Positions 1 through 6,112 of a stretch of DNA of 10,590 nt are shown here, one piece after another. The position numbers and the translations under genes are program-made. The stretch's first letter is position 1. Each line of letters opens with the position of its first letter. The notes below the pieces were generated by a model that was given only the letters and a program-made list of their open reading frames with translations, was not told where the DNA came from and searched no databases. Origin of the DNA: DATBIO01 sp036556965 (GTDB taxonomy: Bacteria; Acidobacteriota; Vicinamibacteria; Fen-336); contig DATBIO010000178.1 of assembly GCA_036556965.1 (NCBI GenBank), positions 1 to 10,590 on the forward strand, read 5' to 3'.

Positions 1-949
1 CGACGTCTCCGGCACCGGCATCTCGGGCCGCGTGACCAAGCAGGACATCCTCGGCCATCTCGAGGCCCGCCCCGCGGCGGCCGAGGCCCTGCCGCCCTGG
101 CCGGCCATGGAGCCGGGAGCCGCGGCGTCCGCCCCGCCGCCCGCACCGGTTGCCGCCGCCGCCCCGGGGAAGGCCCCCGCGCCGGCCGCTCCCGCGGCGC
201 CGGCCCCACGCCCTGCCGCCGCCCCCGCCCCCGCCGCGGCGCCCACGCCGGGTGGCGCGCGTGTCGAGGTCGTGCCCATGTCGCCCATCCGCCGCAAGAC
301 CGCCGAGCACATGGTGGTCAGCCGGCGGACCTCGGCCCACGTCAGCACCGTGTGGGAGATCGAGATGACGCGGGTGGACCAGCTGCGCCGCAAGTACCAG
401 CACCAGTACCAGGAGCGCAGCGGGATCAAGCTGACCTACATGCCGTTCATCCTGAAGGCCACCGTGGACGCCCTGAAGGCCTTCCCCGTGCTCAACGCCA
501 GCGTGGACGGCGACAACATCGTGTACCACCACGACGTCAACGTGGGCATGGCCGTGGCCCTGGACTGGGGCCTCATCGTCCCCGTCATCCGCAACGCGGA
601 CGAGAAGAACATCCTGGGCCTGGCCCGCGCCGTGAACGACCTCGCGGAGCGCGCGCGCGGCAAGCGGCTCAAGGTGGAGGAGGTGCAGGGCGGGACCTTC
701 ACCCTCACCAACCCCGGCGTCTTCGGCAGCCTGTTCGGGACGCCCATCATCAACCAGCCGCAGGTGGGGATCCTGGGCGTGGGGACGATCGAGAAGCGGC
801 CGGTGGTGCGCGACGACGCCATCGCCATCCGCACCATGTCCTACTTCGCCCTCACCTTCGACCACCGCATCGTGGACGGCTCCGACGCGGACCGCTTCAT
901 GGCCCAGGTCAAGTCCGCCCTCCAGGAGTTCGACGAATCGGCCCTCTGA
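1..949 (+). CDS. 2-oxoacid dehydrogenase E2 component (dihydrolipoamide acyltransferase), 5' end outside window
   Basis: This is the C-terminal part (315 residues visible, frame from base 2) of the acyltransferase core of a pyruvate, 2-oxoglutarate or branched-chain 2-oxoacid dehydrogenase complex. It moves the acyl group from lipoyl-lysine to CoA in the cytoplasm. The first visible residues, GTGISGRVTKQDIL, are the end of a peripheral E1/E3-binding domain. A linker of about 60 residues made almost only of Ala and Pro follows, then the catalytic domain from about residue 93 to the end. The active-site motif DHRIVDG is present (visible His288 and Asp292), as is the family segment TLTNPGVFGSLFGTPIINQP. 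The lipoyl domain(s) lie upstream, outside the window. The GTG at 32 is internal to the E3-binding domain and is not a start. The TGA stop at 947-949 overlaps the lipB frame. The family is certain, but which 2-oxoacid is used cannot be told from this part. Confidence 0.93.
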   Translation, partial: DVSGTGISGRVTKQDILGHLEARPAAAEALPPWPAMEPGAAASAPPPAPVAAAAPGKAPAPAAPAAPAPRPAAAPAPAAAPTPGGARVEVVPMSPIRRKTAEHMVVSRRTSAHVSTVWEIEMTRVDQLRRKYQHQYQERSGIKLTYMPFILKATVDALKAFPVLNASVDGDNIVYHHDVNVGMAVALDWGLIVPVIRNADEKNILGLARAVNDLAERARGKRLKVEEVQGGTFTLTNPGVFGSLFGTPIINQPQVGILGVGTIEKRPVVRDDAIAIRTMSYFALTFDHRIVDGSDADRFMAQVKSALQEFDESAL

Positions 950-1644
950 CCCTGCCCCCCCTGGACGTCCTCCGCCTGGGGCGCGTGCCCTACGCGGAAG
1001 GGCTCGCGCTCCAGGAGCGGCTGGTGGCCGAGCGCCAGCGCGGCGCCATACCGGACACCCTGGTCCTGCTCGAGCACCCGCCGGTCTTCACCCTGGGCCG
1101 GAGCGCGCGCCCCGAGAACGTGCTCCTCCCCGTGGAGGCGTTGCGCGCGCGCGGCTTCGAGGTGCACGAGAGCGGCCGCGGGGGCGACGTCACCTACCAC
1201 GGGCCGGGGCAGGTGGTGGGCTACCCCATCCTCCACCTCGGCCCCGGACGACAGGACGTGCACCGCTACGTGCGCGACCTGGAGGAGGTGATGATGCGGA
1301 CGGCGCGCGACTACGGCCTGGCCGCGGGACGCGTCCCCGGCCTCACCGGCGTCTGGATCGGCGAGGCGAAGATCGGGGCCATCGGCGTGCGCATCGCCCG
1401 CTGGGTGACGTCGCACGGGTTCGCCTTCAACGCCACCACCGACCTCGCGCCCTTCGGCCTCATCGTGCCCTGCGGCATCACCGGCCGCGGGGTCACCAGC
1501 CTGGAGCGGCTCCTCGGGCGCCGCCCGCCCGCGCAGGAGGTGGAGGACCGGCTGGCCGGGCACCTGGCCGACGTGTTCGGCCTGGGCGCCCGGCCCGCGA
1601 CGGGACCGGGGACGGCCCTCAGCGCGCCTGCCGCCGGATCTTAA
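946..1644 (+). CDS. lipB: Octanoyl-[acyl carrier protein]:protein N-octanoyltransferase (lipoate biosynthesis)
   Basis: LipB transfers octanoate from acyl carrier protein to the lipoyl domain lysine of E2 and related proteins; LipA then inserts sulfur. Family signatures are clear: RGGDVTYHGPGQ (residues 78-89 from the CTG at 946), KIGAIGVRI with catalytic Lys142, the segment RWVTSHGFAFN, and PCGITGRGVTS with catalytic Cys176. The conserved N-terminal block (LDVLRLGRVPYAEG) begins at about 961, and no in-frame ATG, GTG or TTG lies between it and the long open frame inside E2. The only GTG (985) would cut into this block. I therefore propose a CTG start; 946 overlaps the E2 TGA (CTGA), and 952 and 961 are alternatives. 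An AGGAG at 924-928 is rather far upstream (17 bases). The product is about 232 residues, normal for LipB. Placement directly after an E2 gene fits joint expression with its substrate. The 3' end overlaps the convergent gene by 26 bases. Confidence 0.93.
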   Translation: MTLPPLDVLRLGRVPYAEGLALQERLVAERQRGAIPDTLVLLEHPPVFTLGRSARPENVLLPVEALRARGFEVHESGRGGDVTYHGPGQVVGYPILHLGPGRQDVHRYVRDLEEVMMRTARDYGLAAGRVPGLTGVWIGEAKIGAIGVRIARWVTSHGFAFNATTDLAPFGLIVPCGITGRGVTSLERLLGRRPPAQEVEDRLAGHLADVFGLGARPATGPGTALSAPAAGS

Positions 1645-2149
1645 GGGTGAGGGTGACCGCCCCCGACCGGCGCCCGTTCTCCACCACGGGCACGCTGATC
1701 TGCACGGCGTAGGTCCCCGTGCTGGCGTCGAGGGCGGGCTCCTCCACCAGCGGGTCGCGCCCCTCGCGCACGGGCTTGATCCACTTGGCCTCGTCGCCCT
1801 GCCAGTAGTCGGAGGTCTCGCGGGAGGCGCAGACCAGCGCCCCCTTGTCGTCCATGACGAAGGCCTCCACCACGGCGGCGTCGTCGGCCACCAGGGCCCT
1901 CGTGCGGTCGGAGCACGGCGCGCTCGTGATCTGGCGGCGCAGCGGGTGGTTGCGGTCGTTCACCCACTCCGCGTCGCGCCGCTGGATGTCCACCAGGCTG
2001 TCGCCGCGCGCGTTGCTCATCACCACCGCCTTCACGATGGCCGCGTCGGCGGCCACCGCGCGCGCCCTGGGCACGCGGGCCAGGGCCGCCTCGCGCACGC
2101 CCTGGTCCGCGCTCCCCTGCAACAGGGCCACCAGGAGGAGGCCCCTCAC
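1619..2149 (-). CDS. Small exported PDC/Cache-like sensor protein
   Basis: The predicted protein has 176 residues. A short hydrophobic N-terminus (Arg2, then LLLVALL) looks like a weak signal peptide, so a periplasmic location is likely. The rest resembles stand-alone PDC/Cache-type ligand-binding proteins: a helical part (about 18-75), then a strand-rich part with VVEAFVMDDKGALVCAS, TSDYWQGDEAKWIKP (residues 112-126) and a closing VQISVPVVENGRRSGAVTL. This order of strands with a WQGDE loop is what I recall from short PDC sensor-domain proteins; the ligand is unknown. No kinase, receiver or transmembrane helix is attached, so it cannot signal across the membrane alone. The GTG start at 2149 is supported by a 4-base GTGA overlap with the GAF gene upstream and by GGAGG 10 bases before it. 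It is the last gene of the five-gene run. Family assignment moderate; function unknown. Confidence 0.75.
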   Translation of the reverse strand: MRGLLLVALLQGSADQGVREAALARVPRARAVAADAAIVKAVVMSNARGDSLVDIQRRDAEWVNDRNHPLRRQITSAPCSDRTRALVADDAAVVEAFVMDDKGALVCASRETSDYWQGDEAKWIKPVREGRDPLVEEPALDASTGTYAVQISVPVVENGRRSGAVTLTLKIRRQAR

Positions 2150-3156
2150 GAGCGGCGCGCCTCCGCCAGCAACCGCGCGTTGCGCAGCGCGATCACCAGG
2201 AACTCCGCCGCCGTCTCCCCCGTGGCCACGGCGTCGAGGTCGAAGGCGCCCACTCTCTCGCTCTGGAAATCCACCGCTCCCACCACTTCTCCCTCCTCTA
2301 GCAACGGGATGACCATCTCCGACCGCGTGCCGGGCACGTCGGCATGATAGTCGGCGTCCTCGGCCACGTCGTCCACCACCTGCGGCGCGCGCTTGCGCAA
2401 GGCGCGCCCGATCACGCCCGCGGCCGGGCCCTGCGCACGGCCCGCGCTGCGCCGGCCCACGCCGGCCCTCCCCGCCCAGCGGCCCACCAGCATCCCCTCG
2501 TCGTCCAGCACGACCACGGCGACATAGGTGTGGTTCATGCGTGCCTGGATGATCTCCGCCGCGTCCTGCATCAGCCTCTCCGGCTCGCGCACCCTGGAGA
2601 TCCGCCGCGCGAACGCGCTGATGAGCGCGATCTGCTCCGCGCGGTGCTGGCTCAGGGCCTGGGCCTGGCGCAGCGACTCGTTGGCGGCGGCCAGGTCGCG
2701 CGCCCGGTCCGCCGCCTGCGCCGCCTGGTCCTCGGCCTCCGCCAGGCGCCGGGCCGCCTCCACCTCGTGCGCTTCCAGGAGCGCCCCCAGGCGGCGCCGC
2801 GCGACCTCCTGCAGGGCCGCCGTCTCCTCGGAGGGCGGCGGGGCCTGCTCCCCGCCCGCCAGCGTTCTCAGGCAGGCGCCTTCCCAGGCCCTCAGCTCGA
2901 GGGCCTGCGCGGCTGGTCCCCGGCCCTGGCGCGCCGCCGCCTCCGCCGCGCGCCGCTCGTCCAGGACGAGGCCCTCGAGGTCGCCCTGGGCCAGCCGCGC
3001 GAGCGTGCGCTCCAGCTCCTGCGCGCAGCGCCCGGCCGCGCCCTCTCCGCGCGCGGGCGAATCGGGCGATGCCGCCGCCCAGGCCTCCACCACCGCCGCC
3101 CGGTGCGGCTCCAGGCGGGCGGCCAGCCGCTGCAGGACGGCGCCGAGCGGGGTCAC
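2146..3156 (-). CDS. GAF-domain protein with N-terminal helical domain and coiled coil
   Basis: The predicted protein has 336 residues and appears cytoplasmic (no signal peptide or membrane segment). Residues 1-100 are Ala/Arg/Glu-rich helices that faintly recall the N-terminal domain of RsbR-type sensors (inference only). Residues 110-178 are a charged, heptad-like stretch likely to form a coiled coil. Residues 190-326 read as a GAF domain: helix SRVREPERLMQDAAEII, strand YVAVVVLDDEGMLVGRW, the segment GVIGRALRKRAPQVVDDV, strand SEMVIPLLEEGEVVGAVDFQS and a final helix ending ALRNARLL. The protein ends just after GAF, so no output domain (kinase, cyclase, GGDEF, DNA-binding) is present; it would have to act through a partner. 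The GTG start at 3156 overlaps the ubiE stop (GTGA), which fixes it. GAF proteins can bind cyclic nucleotides, haem or small molecules; no residue here tells which. Confidence 0.85.
   Translation of the reverse strand: MTPLGAVLQRLAARLEPHRAAVVEAWAAASPDSPARGEGAAGRCAQELERTLARLAQGDLEGLVLDERRAAEAAARQGRGPAAQALELRAWEGACLRTLAGGEQAPPPSEETAALQEVARRRLGALLEAHEVEAARRLAEAEDQAAQAADRARDLAAANESLRQAQALSQHRAEQIALISAFARRISRVREPERLMQDAAEIIQARMNHTYVAVVVLDDEGMLVGRWAGRAGVGRRSAGRAQGPAAGVIGRALRKRAPQVVDDVAEDADYHADVPGTRSEMVIPLLEEGEVVGAVDFQSERVGAFDLDAVATGETAAEFLVIALRNARLLAEARRS
2160..2164 (-). promoter_or_regulatory. Ribosome binding site of the PDC/Cache-like gene
   Basis: GGAGG on the minus strand lies 10 bases before the GTG at 2149, inside the last codons of the GAF gene. 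Together with the GTGA overlap it supports coupled translation and this start. Confidence 0.55.
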
Positions 3157-3941
3157 GCCGCGCGCTCGCCTTCGTAGAGGCAGGCCACTCCGAGGGTCAG
3201 CGTGCGCCAGCGCACGCCGCGGAAGCCGGCCTCGACCAGGAGGGCCGCGAACGCGGGTGGCCGCGGGAAGCGCGCCACGGAGGCGGGCAGGTAGGCATAG
3301 GCCCCCCGGTCACCGCTCACCAGCCCGCCCACGCGCGGCAGCACGTGGCGCAGGTACCAGCGGCTGGCCCAGCCCAGCGCGCCCCGCGGCTCCGTGAACT
3401 CGAGGATGCGCAGCGGCGCGCCCGGCCGCAGCACCCGCGACAGCTCCCGCAGGGCCCGCGGCAGGTCGTCCACGTTGCGGATCCCGAAGGCGGCCAGGGC
3501 GGCGTCGAAGGAGGCGTCGGCCAGGGGCAGGGTGCAGGCGTCGCCCGCGGCCAGGGCGGCGCGCGCCGCCATCCCCCGCGCGCTCAGCTTGGACGCCCCC
3601 AGCCGCAGCATCCCCGGCGAGAGGTCGACCCCCGTGCCGCGGCGGGTGGGCTCCGGGGAGAGCGCCTCCAGCAGCAGGTCGGCGGTGCCCGTGCACAGGT
3701 CGAGCACGCGCGCTCCCTTGGGAAGGGAGAGCGAGGCCACGCAGGCGCGCCGCCAGCTCCGGTCCACCCCCACGGAGAGGACGCGGTTGGCCAGGTCGTA
3801 GCGCGGGGCGATGCGGTCGAACATGGAGCGCACCGCCTCCCGCTCGGGAGCGCCGGGCGTGGGGACGGGTCTCGGCCGCTCGACGGCACCCTGGCCCCGC
3901 TCCGCGCCGGCCCCCGGAGCGTGCCCACGGGCCGCCGTCAT
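3153..3941 (-). CDS. ubiE: Demethylmenaquinone methyltransferase (UbiE/MenG family)
   Basis: This SAM-dependent enzyme carries out the ring C-methylation that turns demethylmenaquinone into menaquinone. From the ATG at 3941 it has 262 residues. Family features: FDRIAPRYDLANRVLSVGVD (41-60), SAM motif I VLDLCTGTADLL (79-90), GVDLSPGML (104-112), GDACTLPLADASFD (133-146), AFGIRNVDDL (151-160), RVLRPGAPLRILEFTEP (169-185) and YAYLPASVARFP (215-226). This order is characteristic of UbiE/COQ5/MenG rather than a generic methyltransferase. The first 38 residues are Ala/Arg/Pro-rich and unlike the family. A GGAGG at 3836-3840 precedes an in-frame GTG (3833) and an ATG (3824, Met40), so the true start may be internal, giving about 223 residues. 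There is a 46-base gap after the prenyltransferase gene, the only junction in the run without overlap. With the futalosine genes around it, menaquinone rather than ubiquinone is the likely product. Confidence 0.9.
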   Translation of the reverse strand: MTAARGHAPGAGAERGQGAVERPRPVPTPGAPEREAVRSMFDRIAPRYDLANRVLSVGVDRSWRRACVASLSLPKGARVLDLCTGTADLLLEALSPEPTRRGTGVDLSPGMLRLGASKLSARGMAARAALAAGDACTLPLADASFDAALAAFGIRNVDDLPRALRELSRVLRPGAPLRILEFTEPRGALGWASRWYLRHVLPRVGGLVSGDRGAYAYLPASVARFPRPPAFAALLVEAGFRGVRWRTLTLGVACLYEGERAA

Positions 3942-3987
3942 CGGAGGGCCTGGGCGGCGCGGGTGGGGGCGGGCATGAAGCCGCGGA

Positions 3988-4854
3988 TTATCGCACCAGA
4001 AGGCGCGCCGCCGCCGTGACCCCGAAGTAGCCCACGCTGATCCACCCGTTCACGGTGAAGAAGGCCGCGTCCACGCGCGAGAGGTCGTCCGCCCTCACCA
4101 GCGAGTGCTCGTAGAGGAGCAGGACGGCCACCCCCGCAACCCCCGCGAAGTACACGGGGTGCAGGGCCACGAAGGCCGGCAGGACGGCGAGGAGGAGCAC
4201 GGCGGCGGCGTGCAGCCCGCGCGCCACGCGCAGGGCGCCCGCCACCCCCAGCCGCGCCGGCAGCGAGTGCAGCCCGGCCGCGCGGTCGAAGGCGGTGTCC
4301 TGGCAGGCGTAGATCGTGTCGAAGCCGCTCACCCAGGCCAGGACGGCCAGGCCCAGCAGCAAGGGCGGCGCCGCGAAGGCGCCGCGGATGGCCAGCCACG
4401 CGCCCACCGGGGCCACGGCCAGGGCCAGGCCGAGGAAGAAGTGGGACAGGGGCGTGAACCGCTTGGTGAAGGAGTAGCCGAAGACGATGAGCAGGGCCAG
4501 GGGCGAGAGGGCCAGGCAGAGGGGGTTGAGCATGGCCGCCGCCGCCACCAGGGCGGCGGCGGAGAGGGCCACGAAGAGCCACACCTCGGCGCGGCGCAGG
4601 GCGCCACGCGGCAGCTCGCGTCCCGCCGTGCGCGGGTTGCGCGCGTCGAGGGAGTGGTCGGCCAGCCGGTTGAAGCCCATGGCCGCGCTGCGCGCCCCCA
4701 CCATGGCCACCACGATCCAGCCCAGCGCCCGCCACGGCACCTGCTCGCCGGCGGCCAGCACGGCGGAGGTCAGCGCGAAGGGCAGGGCGAAGACCGAGTG
4801 CGTGAACCGGATCATGCGGCCGTAGGCGGCCACGCGCCCCAGCAGCGCCGTCAC
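3988..4854 (-). CDS. mqnP: UbiA-family prenyltransferase, probable MqnP of the futalosine menaquinone pathway
   Basis: This integral membrane enzyme attaches a polyprenyl chain to an aromatic acid; here the likely substrate is 1,4-dihydroxy-6-naphthoate. From the GTG at 4854 it has 288 residues with about eight hydrophobic segments. Both Asp-rich prenyl-diphosphate/Mg sites are visible: NRLADHSLDARNPRTAGREL (residues 62-81, with Asn62, Asp66, Asp70) and GFDTIYACQDTAFDRAAGLH (177-196, with Asp179, Asp186, Asp190). The second form, with YACQD and FDR followed by LHSLPARLG, is typical of the menaquinone-linked/4-hydroxybenzoate-type UbiA group. The open frame continues far upstream to about 6009, but that part is antisense-free noise over the mqnX gene in another frame. 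The GTG overlaps the mqnX stop as GTGA, which decides the start. MqnP is preferred over ubiquinone UbiA because of the neighbouring mqnX, ubiE and mqnC; MenA-type use cannot be excluded from sequence alone. Confidence 0.85.
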   Translation of the reverse strand: MTALLGRVAAYGRMIRFTHSVFALPFALTSAVLAAGEQVPWRALGWIVVAMVGARSAAMGFNRLADHSLDARNPRTAGRELPRGALRRAEVWLFVALSAAALVAAAAMLNPLCLALSPLALLIVFGYSFTKRFTPLSHFFLGLALAVAPVGAWLAIRGAFAAPPLLLGLAVLAWVSGFDTIYACQDTAFDRAAGLHSLPARLGVAGALRVARGLHAAAVLLLAVLPAFVALHPVYFAGVAGVAVLLLYEHSLVRADDLSRVDAAFFTVNGWISVGYFGVTAAARLLVR

Positions 4855-6035
4855 GCGTCCACCCGCCGGCAGCGCGCCTCGCCGGAGACGAGGAAGCGCT
4901 CGGGATCGGCCACCTCCGCCGGCGCGGGGGCGAAGGCGAGGGCGGCGCGCCGGCCCGGCTCCAGCGTGCCGAGGTCGCCGAGGCCGAGGGCCTCCGCTCC
5001 CCCGGCCGTCGCGGCCCGCACCAGCGCGCGGGGCGGCACCTGCGGGTAGGCGCGATGCAGCAGGGCGGCGTCCTGCAGGAGGTCGAGGGACGGCGCGCTG
5101 GCCAGGCTGTCCGTTCCCAGGCACACGCGGACGCCGTCCGCCAGGAGCTCGGGCAGCGGGGCCAGGCCCACGCCCAGGGTGGCGTTGCTGCGGGGGCAGA
5201 GCACGACGCTCACGCCGCGCCGCGCCAGCAGGGCGCGGTCGCCCTGGTCCACGCGGACGGCGTGCGCGGCCAGGAGGCCGGGGTGCAGCGCGCCCAGCGC
5301 CTCGAGGTAGCGCACGGGGCTGGTGGCTGGCGGCGCGCCGCCGACGTGCCCCAGCCCGCGGCGGTCCAGGAAGCCGCGCCACTCGCCCTCGCCGGTGGCC
5401 AGGAAGTCCGTCTCCGCCTGCGCCTCGGCCAGGTGGATGGCCGCCGGGCCACCGTCCTCCACCAGCGCGCGCAGCAGCCGCGGGGAGACCGAGTGCGGCG
5501 CGTGCGCGGCCAGGCGCACCGTCACCCTTCCGCCCGCGCCGGCGTGCGCCCGCCGGCGGGCGGACGCGGAGGCGAAGACGCGGTCGGCCACGCCGGGGTC
5601 CCACCCCAGCAGCTCGTGGAACACCACGGCGTGGAGAGAGGAGGCCTCCAGCAGGTCGAGGTGGGCCAGGGTGTTGGAGACGTCGCCCACCGCGGCCGTG
5701 CCGCAGGCCACGGCCTCCGCGATGGCCTCGTCCGCCGCTGCGCGCAGGGCCTCCAGGTCCTCCTCCGCGCGCGCCTCCACCAGGTGCTCCACCCAGGGCA
5801 CGAAGCCGCGCGCGCCGGACAGCCGTCCGCGGAGCCAGGACAACTCCAGGTGGCAGTGGGCGTTGACCAGGCCGGGCAGCAGCACGCCGGGGCCGAGGTC
5901 GCGCGTGAGGGAAGGCGCGTCGGCCCTCCGCCCCACCCACGCCACGCGCCCGCCCGCCACCACCACCGCGCCGTCGCGGATCGGCGGCGCCGCCACCGGA
6001 AGCACCCAAGCCGCGCCGATGGTCTCGTCGGCCAT
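4851..6035 (-). CDS. mqnX: Amidohydrolase, probable aminodeoxyfutalosine deaminase
   Basis: This is a 394-residue cytoplasmic metal-dependent hydrolase of the ATZ/TRZ/adenosine-deaminase-like amidohydrolase group. Metal and catalytic positions are visible: NAHCHLELSW (His60, His62), HLAEAQAETDFLATGEGEW with His201 and Glu204, AAHAVRVD with His258, and LGTDSLAS with Asp309. An N-terminal beta region (residues 1-55) and a C-terminal strand region (from about 355) complete the usual composite domain. The HLAEA...ETDFL...G.G.W pattern and the location upstream of a menaquinone prenyltransferase and methyltransferase, with mqnC nearby, point to conversion of aminodeoxyfutalosine to futalosine. The close relatives, chlorohydrolases and guanine or S-adenosylhomocysteine deaminases, are the alternatives. 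The ATG at 6035 begins MADETIGAAWVLP, which matches the usual N-terminus. An upstream ATG at 6122 would overlap the divergent receptor gene and add an atypical, Arg-rich stretch, so I reject it. No clear Shine-Dalgarno precedes 6035. It is the first gene of the minus-strand run. Confidence 0.83.
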   Translation of the reverse strand: MADETIGAAWVLPVAAPPIRDGAVVVAGGRVAWVGRRADAPSLTRDLGPGVLLPGLVNAHCHLELSWLRGRLSGARGFVPWVEHLVEARAEEDLEALRAAADEAIAEAVACGTAAVGDVSNTLAHLDLLEASSLHAVVFHELLGWDPGVADRVFASASARRRAHAGAGGRVTVRLAAHAPHSVSPRLLRALVEDGGPAAIHLAEAQAETDFLATGEGEWRGFLDRRGLGHVGGAPPATSPVRYLEALGALHPGLLAAHAVRVDQGDRALLARRGVSVVLCPRSNATLGVGLAPLPELLADGVRVCLGTDSLASAPSLDLLQDAALLHRAYPQVPPRALVRAATAGGAEALGLGDLGTLEPGRRAALAFAPAPAEVADPERFLVSGEARCRRVDA

Positions 6036-6043
6036 CGCGCCGC

Positions 6044-6049
6044 AGTCTA
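6044..6049 (-). promoter_or_regulatory. Possible -10 box for the mqnX operon
   Basis: On the minus strand the hexamer TAGACT lies 8 bases before the mqnX ATG. It keeps the T-A....T positions of a sigma-70 -10 box, and no convincing -35 is visible. If real, transcription would start at or next to the ATG, giving a leaderless message. That would explain the missing ribosome binding site. This is inference from one hexamer. Confidence 0.22.
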
Positions 6050-6079
6050 AGCGTAGAGGGCGGAAGCCGGAATCTCGGC

Positions 6080-6108
6080 GCACCCCGCCCCGCGCGTTTC
6101 GCGGGTGC
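6080..6108 (+). promoter_or_regulatory. Inverted repeat just before the receptor start codon
   Basis: The intergenic space between the divergent mqnX and receptor genes (6036-6112, 77 bases) contains CCCGCG (6089-6094) and CGCGGG (6100-6105) around a 5-base loop. An outer pair, GCACCC (6080-6085) and GGGTGC (6103-6108), shares its right arm with the first. The two stems are partly alternative, or together form one bulged hairpin. It ends 4 bases before the ATG at 6113, where a Shine-Dalgarno would normally sit. It could be an operator, a translation-control hairpin, or chance in GC-rich DNA. Confidence 0.3.
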
Positions 6109-6112
6109 TTAA

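Noticed and set aside
352..945. lipB extended upstream through the E2 gene
   Set aside because: The extension is the +1 shadow of the E2 catalytic domain and has no LipB features.
4855..6009. Upstream extension of the prenyltransferase frame
   Set aside because: It lies over mqnX in another frame, is Arg/Pro/Gly-rich and unlike UbiA proteins; the GTGA overlap gives a proper start at 4854.
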